A stretch of 64,000 bases of DNA from Amycolatopsis coloradensis (GTDB lineage: Bacteria; Actinomycetota; Actinomycetes; Mycobacteriales; Pseudonocardiaceae): the NCBI RefSeq assembly GCF_037997115.1, contig NZ_CP150484.1, positions 3,078,167-3,142,166 on the forward strand. Reading direction: 5' to 3'. Made by a program: the position numbers and the translations under genes. A model generated the notes under the pieces. The model was not told where the DNA came from. It saw only the letters and a list, made by a program, of their open reading frames with translations, and did no database searches. This document shows, piece after piece, positions 55,160 through 64,000 of this stretch (positions within the stretch are counted from its first letter, which is position 1; every line of letters starts with the position of its first letter).

Positions 55160-56596
55160 CTAGCGCCTGAGCCTGCCCAGGACGGCGATGCCCTCGGCGA
55201 TGTCGCTCGCCGGGCTCGCCCCGTAACCGAGGACGAGCCCCGGATTCATCGGCCGCTGACAGTGCCACGACAGCGGCTGCACCTTCACCCCCTGATCCAG
55301 CGCGGCGGCGGCGAAGTCGAGATCGGAGAACTCCGCGTCGAAGGTGATCGTCAGGTGCAGCCCGGCGGCGGCGCCGTGCACCACGGCGTCCGGGAGATGC
55401 GTCCGGAGCGCGTCGATCATCGCGTCCCGGCGGCGGCGGTGCCGCTTGCGCACGAACCGCAGCTGCCGCTCCATCTCACCGGACTCCATCAGATGCGCGA
55501 GTACCAGCTGCGGGAGGACGGCGTTGCCCAGGTCGGCGAACCGTTTGGCCGCGACCACCTCGTCCCGGTACCGCGGCGGAACCAGCATCCAGCCCACCCG
55601 GAGCGCGGGGGCGAGCCACTTCGACACACTGCCCGCGTAACAGACCTGCTCGGCGAGCATCGAGCGCAGCGCGGGGACCGGCGGACGGTCGTAGCGGTGC
55701 TCGGCGTCGTAGTCGTCCTCGATGATCAGCCCGCCGTCCGCGGCCCAGCGCATGAGCTCGCGACGGCGTTCCCCGCCGAGCACGACACCCGTCGGGAACT
55801 GGTGCGCCGGCGTGAGCAGCACGGCGGGCGCGCCGCTGCGCACGAGCTCGCCGACGTCGATCCCGTCTTCGTCGACGCGGATCGGCGGCGTCGCCAGCCG
55901 CCGGTCGTGCAGATGCTGCCGCGCGCCCAGCGAACTCGGATCCTCGACCGCGATCTCGGAGATCCCGGTGTCGCACAGCACCTGGGCCAGCAGGCCGAGG
56001 CCCTGCGCGACACCGGCGACGATCAGCACGTCGTCGGCGTCGGCGGTGATCCCCCGGGTGCGGGCGATCCAGTGCGCGATCGCGAGCCGCAACGCGGGCG
56101 CGCCCCGCGGGTCGCCGTAGCCGAAATCCGCCGCCGAAAGGTTGTTGAGCACGGTGCGTTCGGCGCGGAGCCAGGCCGTTCGCGGGAACGCCGTCAGATC
56201 CGGCACGCCGGGGGACAGGTCGATCCTCGCCGGGGTCGACCGCAGCGAGTCGAAGACGCCGATCCCGGGCGCGCGCTGGAAGATCGTGCCCGCGGACGGG
56301 GGACCGGGCGCCATCTGCTCCTTCGTCCGGGCAGGCGCCGCGACGACCACCGTGCCCGCGCGGCCGCGTCCGGCGACATGACCGTCCTCGACCAGCCGCT
56401 GGTAGGCCTCGGTGACCACACCGCGGGAGACCCGCAGGTCCGCGGCCAGCGCCCTGGTCGCGGGCAGCCTGCTGCCGACCGGCAGGCGGCCGTCGGAGAT
56501 GGCGTGCCGCAACCGCGACGCCAGCCAGTCCGACCGGCGTCCCGGCGGGGCGTCCCCGATGTCCAGCTGCAGGAAGTCCGAGCCTTCGGCGGTCAC
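55160..56596 (-). CDS. MocR/PdxR-type GntR-aminotransferase fusion regulator
   Basis: Protein of 478 residues. An N-terminal GntR winged helix (LASRLRHAISDGRLPVGSRLPATRALAADLRVSRGVVTEAYQRL) is joined by a Pro/Ala linker to a fold-type-I aminotransferase domain. The PLP lysine is in AGSVSKWLAP, and the phosphate loop and DDYDAEHRYD are present. MocR regulators use PLP as effector and often control PLP synthesis or transport; no pdxST is in the window. It starts with ATG-like codon at 56596 and ends next to the 55.1-kb hairpin. Confidence 0.9.
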   Translation of the reverse strand: MTAEGSDFLQLDIGDAPPGRRSDWLASRLRHAISDGRLPVGSRLPATRALAADLRVSRGVVTEAYQRLVEDGHVAGRGRAGTVVVAAPARTKEQMAPGPPSAGTIFQRAPGIGVFDSLRSTPARIDLSPGVPDLTAFPRTAWLRAERTVLNNLSAADFGYGDPRGAPALRLAIAHWIARTRGITADADDVLIVAGVAQGLGLLAQVLCDTGISEIAVEDPSSLGARQHLHDRRLATPPIRVDEDGIDVGELVRSGAPAVLLTPAHQFPTGVVLGGERRRELMRWAADGGLIIEDDYDAEHRYDRPPVPALRSMLAEQVCYAGSVSKWLAPALRVGWMLVPPRYRDEVVAAKRFADLGNAVLPQLVLAHLMESGEMERQLRFVRKRHRRRRDAMIDALRTHLPDAVVHGAAAGLHLTITFDAEFSDLDFAAAALDQGVKVQPLSWHCQRPMNPGLVLGYGASPASDIAEGIAVLGRLRR

Positions 56597-56608
56597 CTGA
56601 TCATTGTG

Positions 56609-60217
<3,609 letters not shown>

Positions 60218-60225
60218 CCAGCGCT

Positions 60226-60244
60226 CCTCCCATGTCGTGGGAGG
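60226..60244 (-). promoter_or_regulatory. hairpin covering the metH ribosome-binding site
   Basis: On the minus strand CCTCCC and GGGAGG pair perfectly around ACGACAT. GGGAGG is part of the metH Shine-Dalgarno. The CCTC of the blocking arm is also the 3' strand of the riboswitch P1 stem, so the two structures exclude each other. Confidence 0.7.
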
Positions 60245-60305
60245 CGCCCTTGCGGTGAAGTCCGGGGCCGAGCGTGGCGGACCCGGCGGTCCGTTGCAGC
60301 GCCTC
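60241..60305 (-). promoter_or_regulatory. S-adenosylhomocysteine (SAH) riboswitch upstream of metH
   Basis: On the minus strand the region reads GAGGCGCTGCAAC ... CCACGCTCGG ... CAAGGGCGCCTC. GAGGCGC (60299-60305) and GCGCCTC (60241-60247) form P1, and the conserved GCGCTGCAAC and CTCGG segments lie inside, as in the SAH class found before ahcY and metH. The outer stem may extend a few bases to each side. With SAH bound, P1 forms and the anti-Shine-Dalgarno arm is occupied, so the switch should turn metH on. Confidence 0.75.
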
Positions 60306-60361
60306 TCGACCTTGGTGCCCAAGACTACCGGATCAGGACAAGCGCACTTCGCCTGAATTGT

Positions 60362-61450
60362 TCACCCGCTGGCCAAGGCGGGTTCGACGTCCCGCACTGT
60401 GAGACGGGGCGGTGACGGCCTGCGCCGGGCCACGATCTTGCGGCCGACGTCGATCATCGGCACCTCGACCCAGCGGTAGAGGACGTCCGAGATGACCAGT
60501 GCGACGACGGTCACGGCGACCGCGGTCAAGGTCCGATGCGTGCCCAGTTGGGGGATCGACAAGGCGACCACGGTCGCCGCCACCCCCTGCAGGAGGTACA
60601 CGGAGTACGACCGCTCGCCGAGGAACCGCATCGGCGGGGTGGAGAAGAGCCAGGCGATCGGACCGCGCGGGACCAGCGAGGTGATGAACAGTGCGACCAG
60701 TACTGCGTACGTGGTGCCGCCGATCGTGCCGCCGTCCTGAAAGAAGTCCTGGATGTCGATCACGTGGAGCTGAAGGACCACGAGAGCCGCGAGCAGGACG
60801 AAGGAGGCGATGGGATGGGTGAAGACGCGGAGGACCGCGAAGCCCCTGCGATAGTGGAGGCCGATGGCGAGGGTGCAACCGATGATGATGGGCGAGTAGG
60901 CGCCGGCGTACGGCATCACCGGGATCAACGCGATCATGAGCGCGACCAGCCCGATCGCCAGGCCGAGCCGCTTCGGGAAGCTCAGTGCCGCGATACCGAA
61001 GGCCAAGAACGGCCAGACGAGGTAGAACTTCTGCTCGACGCCCAGCGTCCACGACTGGCCGAAGGGCGCGTTGTGGGCGAATTCGTTCGTGAAGGTCAGG
61101 AAGTACGGCATCGCCCCGGAGAGCCCGCTGGAGGTGTACTGGCCGCGCAGATACGTGAACACCACGATGATGCCCAAAACCGCGAAATAGACCGGAAGAA
61201 TGCGAAACGTTCGACGGATATAGAAGTTCGCGAGCGAGATCTTGCCGTTTCGGTCTTCTTCGCGCAGCGCCAGTGTGGTGATCAGGAAGCCGGAAAGAAC
61301 GAAGAACAGGTGGACGCCGATCCACCCGTTGGCCATGGCCCACGACGGTCCTCCGTAGTGGAACACCACCACGAGGAGCGCGGCGATCGCGCGCAGCCCG
61401 TCGAGGGCCGGGAATCTCTTCGTGGACAGGTACTGCTCGTGAGTCATCAT
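60362..61450 (-). CDS. acyltransferase family 3 membrane protein
   Basis: Protein of 362 residues with about ten hydrophobic helices, similar to OafA/NodX-type O-acyltransferases: RFPALDGLRAIAALLVVVFH with the catalytic-type His, GVHLFFVLSGFLIT, and FYIRRTFRILPVYF. Such enzymes acylate polysaccharides, lipids or macrolide-type sugars. Two ATG codons in a row (61450, 61447) can start. A GGGGG site precedes them. It lies 144 bp upstream of metH on the same strand, separated by the riboswitch. Confidence 0.88.
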   Translation of the reverse strand: MMTHEQYLSTKRFPALDGLRAIAALLVVVFHYGGPSWAMANGWIGVHLFFVLSGFLITTLALREEDRNGKISLANFYIRRTFRILPVYFAVLGIIVVFTYLRGQYTSSGLSGAMPYFLTFTNEFAHNAPFGQSWTLGVEQKFYLVWPFLAFGIAALSFPKRLGLAIGLVALMIALIPVMPYAGAYSPIIIGCTLAIGLHYRRGFAVLRVFTHPIASFVLLAALVVLQLHVIDIQDFFQDGGTIGGTTYAVLVALFITSLVPRGPIAWLFSTPPMRFLGERSYSVYLLQGVAATVVALSIPQLGTHRTLTAVAVTVVALVISDVLYRWVEVPMIDVGRKIVARRRPSPPRLTVRDVEPALASG

Positions 61451-61728
61451 GTTTTAACCCCCAGGAGCGTCACCGGTAGTCGGGCCGATGCGGACGCGTC
61501 ACTCTAAAGGGTGAAATACTGGTTCCTGTGAGGGGGCTGTGTGTTTTCTGTGCGTAGTACAGACGGCTACAGCGCGTTCCGTTATTCGACAACGGCTGAC
61601 CGTCATCAATGGTGATCTGTTTTCTTGAAATCGGATCACTGCCTTAAGGATCAAGGGGAAGGCGAGGACGAACTCGGCGTTCCTCGACTTCCTCGATCGG
61701 CGCGGGCTAGGGAAAACGGAGGAGGCTC

Positions 61729-62247
61729 GTGGAGCCTGAAGACCTGAGGGTGTGGATCGAACGGTCGTCCCGGCTGAGCGCCGAGTTCGAGCGAGGGTTC
61801 GAGACGAGGTTCGGCTATCCGCCGGGTGAGAACCGAGTTCTCGCGGCTGAAGGTGTCGGCTCTGACGATCTCGAAGAGCTCGCGAAGCTCGGTGTCCCCA
61901 TCGGACTGCTGGACTTCTACGCTTGCGTCAGAGAGGTGTCGTTGCCGGATCTCGGCAACGGTGTTTTCGTGCATCCGGCGAGACATGTGGTCGCGGGACT
62001 GCTCGGTGCTCTGCCCACGCGACTGGCCGGGGCCGCCGAAGGGCGGATTGTCGTTTTCGGATCGGATGGGGGAGGTTCGATGTTCGCCTTGCGCCCGGCC
62101 TGCGGATCTGTCTACCGCTTGCGGGGCGGAGCCTTCCTCGACGGTGCCTACGAAGCCGATCGACAGGGAACGGCAGTGGTCGCGAGGGACCTGCGGGAGT
62201 TCTTGGACGGCATCCTGAGGGAGCTGGAAGGTCAGGTCCTCGCGTGA
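61729..62247 (+). CDS. SUKH (SMI1/KNR4)-like protein
   Basis: Protein of 172 residues whose body resembles the SMI1/KNR4 (SUKH) superfamily: GVPIGLLDFYACVREVSLPDLGNGVFVHP, then RIVVFGSDGGGSMFALRPACGSVYRLRGG. SUKH proteins are frequent immunity proteins against polymorphic toxins, although many are orphan genes. GTG start with GGAGGAGG just upstream. It overlaps the next gene by four bases. No toxin gene is in the window. Confidence 0.72.
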   Translation: MEPEDLRVWIERSSRLSAEFERGFETRFGYPPGENRVLAAEGVGSDDLEELAKLGVPIGLLDFYACVREVSLPDLGNGVFVHPARHVVAGLLGALPTRLAGAAEGRIVVFGSDGGGSMFALRPACGSVYRLRGGAFLDGAYEADRQGTAVVARDLREFLDGILRELEGQVLA

Positions 62248-62726
62248 GCCTCGAAGCGAGCGAGACGACTTCGGCTCCTTCGCCCGTGACGTGGGAGAAG
62301 GTCGATCTGCGAATCGTCACGATCCTGCGTTACGAACCGCCGGTCGAGTCGCTGGACTCGCCGCACAGCGCGAAGCTCGAACTGACGGGCGCGGGTGGAC
62401 TCGAAGGACCGGGAACTCCAAGGCTGCCCGCCGTGAAACGGAATTCCCGTCGAATCAGCTGGATTTCGACGCTGATTTCCGTCATCGACGGAGGTTCGGA
62501 CCGGATCGATCACCATCCGTGTCCGCGTTGCGAGAAGAACCGTTCGGAAGTCAGGTATCTCGGCTATCCGGAGACTCGTCTCGCCACGGTCTATCTCTGG
62601 TGCACTGCGTGTCTGCACGGCATTCAGATCTCGCGTGCCCGCGCTCCGGAAGGGATGACGCTGTACCAGATCAAGGATCCGGCGTCGGCCGACGGGATTC
62701 CCGACTTCGTCCGGCATCAGCCCTGA
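62244..62726 (+). CDS. zinc-ribbon hypothetical protein coupled to the SUKH-like gene
   Basis: Protein of 160 residues. A four-cysteine ribbon is formed by Cys93 and Cys96 (HHPCPRCEKN) and Cys120 and Cys123 (LWCTACLHG). The N-terminal 80 residues have no known motif. The GTG overlaps the previous stop codon (GTGA), so the two proteins are translated together and may work together. Function unknown. Confidence 0.7.
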   Translation: MSLEASETTSAPSPVTWEKVDLRIVTILRYEPPVESLDSPHSAKLELTGAGGLEGPGTPRLPAVKRNSRRISWISTLISVIDGGSDRIDHHPCPRCEKNRSEVRYLGYPETRLATVYLWCTACLHGIQISRARAPEGMTLYQIKDPASADGIPDFVRHQP

Positions 62727-62768
62727 GCGTGCTCGCTGAATTCGGCGGGCTGAGATCCCTGCCGTTAA

Positions 62769-63440
62769 TCAGAAACCGACGGTCGCTTTCTGGATCTTCA
62801 CCGGCTTCGCGGGCAGCCCGTCGGCGGGTCCGTTCGGATCGGTCGGGATGATGCCGTTCGCCACGATCCGGTCCAGCACCTCCATACCGCGCACGACCTT
62901 GCCCATCACCGAGTAGTTCTTCGGGATGTTCGCGAACGAGTGCACGATGAAGAACTCGCTGCCGTTGGTGCCGGGACCCTGGTTGCCCATGGCGATGGTG
63001 CCGCGCTCGTAGGTTTCGGTGCCGTCGACCTCGTCCGGGAATTTGTAGCCCGGCCCGCCCTTCTCGGCTTCGTAGATGTCGCCGCACTGAAGGACACCGA
63101 GGCGCGACGAGTTCGTCAGGCGCCAGCACTGGCTGTGGTCGTAGAAGCGCTGCAGGGCCAGGCTCGCCAGGTTGTGGACGGCGCACGGGGCGGCGCCGGC
63201 GCGGTTCAGCCGGACGGTCACCGGGCCGTAGTTGAAGCGGAAGGTGACGTCGACGGTGCCGCGGGTGAACGCGAAGGGGAGCGGGCGCAGCACCGGGCGG
63301 GCCGCGGGGTTCTCCGGCGTCGGCGTGAACTCGCAGCGCACGATCGGCACCGAAGACGCGGGCGCTGCGGTGGCGATGCCCGGCAGCAGGACGGCGGCGA
63401 GAGCGGAAACGACAGCGGTGACACCCCAGCGCAGCTTCAT
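62769..63440 (-). CDS. secreted cyclophilin-type peptidyl-prolyl isomerase
   Basis: Protein of 223 residues with a signal peptide (about 1-26, ATA-APA). The cyclophilin fold follows: FYDHSQCWRLTN, VLQCGDIYEAEKGGPGYKFPDE, RGTIAMGNQGPGTNGSEFFIVH and the late NYSVMGKVVRGMEVLDRI. The usual active-site Arg (FH-R-V) is replaced by the WRLTN region, so activity may be low. It probably assists folding outside the cell. Confidence 0.88.
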   Translation of the reverse strand: MKLRWGVTAVVSALAAVLLPGIATAAPASSVPIVRCEFTPTPENPAARPVLRPLPFAFTRGTVDVTFRFNYGPVTVRLNRAGAAPCAVHNLASLALQRFYDHSQCWRLTNSSRLGVLQCGDIYEAEKGGPGYKFPDEVDGTETYERGTIAMGNQGPGTNGSEFFIVHSFANIPKNYSVMGKVVRGMEVLDRIVANGIIPTDPNGPADGLPAKPVKIQKATVGF

Positions 63441-63552
63441 GAGGGGGAACCTAACCCAAAAGGGTGGTCGTCGGGTAGCGCTTCACGCGGGGGCGCTGGA
63501 CCTGCTGCGGTCCACGCGCTCGTGAGTAGCGGTCTGGCTGCGGGGTCGATCC

Positions 63553-63599
63553 GTGAAGGCCTCCTTGCCTACCCTGAAGGTAGTGAAGGAGGCCTTCAC
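63553..63599. repeat. intergenic hairpin of the TGAAGG family with inner stem
   Basis: Perfect outer arms of 14 bp (starting GTGAAGGCCTCCTT) and a 5-bp inner stem (CTACC/GGTAG). Third member of the family also seen at 8152-8196 and 14682-14720. Confidence 0.6.
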
Positions 63600-63652
63600 T
63601 ACCTCCGGACATCTGCGCGAATTGTTCTTTCCGTCACAAGGGGGTCTGCCCG

Positions 63653-63658
63653 TAGAAT
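63653..63658 (+). promoter_or_regulatory. -10 box TAGAAT
   Basis: TAGAAT lies 6 nt before the ATG of the last gene, fitting a leaderless promoter. No good -35 box is seen. Confidence 0.5.
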
Positions 63659-63664
63659 GGGGCG

Positions 63665-64000
63665 ATGTCGGGGGACGAGCCAAAGAAAACCGATGACGAG
63701 CCGGACTACAAGAAGTGGGGCGTCATCGTCGGCACGATCAGCGGGGTTTTCGCCATTCTGGCGGCCGTCAATACGCTGACCGGGTTCAATCCGTTGAAGG
63801 GCCTCGCGCCCGCCCCTGCCAGCCAGACGTCGGCTTCACGGCCGCTCGCCGCGGCCACGAGCGTGCCGCGGACCACCGTGTCGCGGCCGATCCGGGAACC
63901 GGCGCGGACCACGGAGGAGGCGCCCGCCACCCGGGCCGCCAGGACGACGCCACCGGCACGGCCCGATTTCCAGGTCCGCTCATCGCAGTGGAACGGACCG
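63665..64000 (+). CDS. membrane-anchored protein of unknown function (partial)
   Basis: The first 112 codons are in the window and the frame is open at the end. A charged N-terminus (MSGDEPKKTDDEPDYKKW) is followed by one hydrophobic helix (VIVGTISGVFAILAAVNTLTG) and a long Ala/Thr/Pro/Arg-rich linker, so the C-terminal domain should lie outside the membrane. The function cannot be told from this part. Confidence 0.65.
   Translation, partial: MSGDEPKKTDDEPDYKKWGVIVGTISGVFAILAAVNTLTGFNPLKGLAPAPASQTSASRPLAAATSVPRTTVSRPIREPARTTEEAPATRAARTTPPARPDFQVRSSQWNGP

Overview
The window is about 64 kb of very GC-rich, gene-dense DNA with many GTG starts. It is an actinobacterial chromosome segment, most likely from the Pseudonocardiaceae (Amycolatopsis-like). 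This rests on the conserved order ffh / rpsP-khpA-rimM-trmD-rplS-lepB-rnhB-DUF2469-yraN-comM-dprA-xerC-whiG / rpsB-tsf-pyrH-frr-cdsA-rlmN-like, a WhiG-type sigma factor, F420 chemistry, GAF-ANTAR and DUF1206 proteins, and leaderless genes with a -10 box about 7 nt upstream of the start. The genus is an inference from gene content.

Region 1 (1-27 kb) is the housekeeping backbone. It starts with the 3' part of glnD, then an EamA transporter, a Ku protein, a pentapeptide-repeat membrane protein, ffh, an amidohydrolase and two tandem CPBP proteases. Next come the ribosome and tRNA maturation block (rpsP to rplS), the secretion and DNA-metabolism block (lepB to dprA), xerC-whiG, an M23-like secreted protein, and the translation / UMP kinase / phospholipid operon (rpsB to cdsA). 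Strong hairpins separate rpsB/tsf and tsf/pyrH, and perfect DnaA boxes lie upstream of rpsB and of yraN.

Region 2 (27-36 kb) is accessory and visibly eroded. It holds a carboxylesterase, a two-domain VOC protein, a methyltransferase, a PadR regulator with a palindromic operator, a frameshifted GNAT acetyltransferase, and the C-terminal stump of an MFS permease. Directly upstream of the stump is a 722-residue RRE/E1-like/YcaO fusion protein, the type that makes azoline/azole-modified peptides (RiPPs). A small open frame ending in three copies of a VVHNRA-like hexapeptide lies just upstream of the ycaO gene and is the best, though unproven, candidate precursor. After rlmN there is a broken dihydrofolate-reductase-like pseudogene.

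Region 3 (36-56 kb) is a mosaic of oxidoreductases, regulators, transporters and secreted proteins. They include an SDR, an AraC regulator, a TauE/SafE transporter, an Asp-box (BNR) secreted protein, a cysteine-desulfurase-like protein, a PP2C-like protein opposite a GAF-ANTAR protein, a PhoD phosphatase, a membrane protein-XRE-MDR operon, an F420-dependent oxidoreductase, a PASTA lipoprotein, a MarR/MFS divergent pair with overlapping leaderless promoters, a P450 and a MocR regulator. A five-unit tandem array with an exact 21-bp period lies near 42.1 kb, and two related units lie near 20.1 kb.

Region 4 (56-64 kb) contains cobalamin-dependent methionine synthase (metH), preceded by what reads as an S-adenosylhomocysteine riboswitch whose 3' strand competes with a hairpin covering the metH ribosome-binding site. 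An acyltransferase, a SUKH-like / zinc-ribbon gene pair, a secreted cyclophilin and the start of an unknown membrane-anchored protein follow. No rRNA, tRNA, CRISPR array, intact insertion sequence or prophage was seen.
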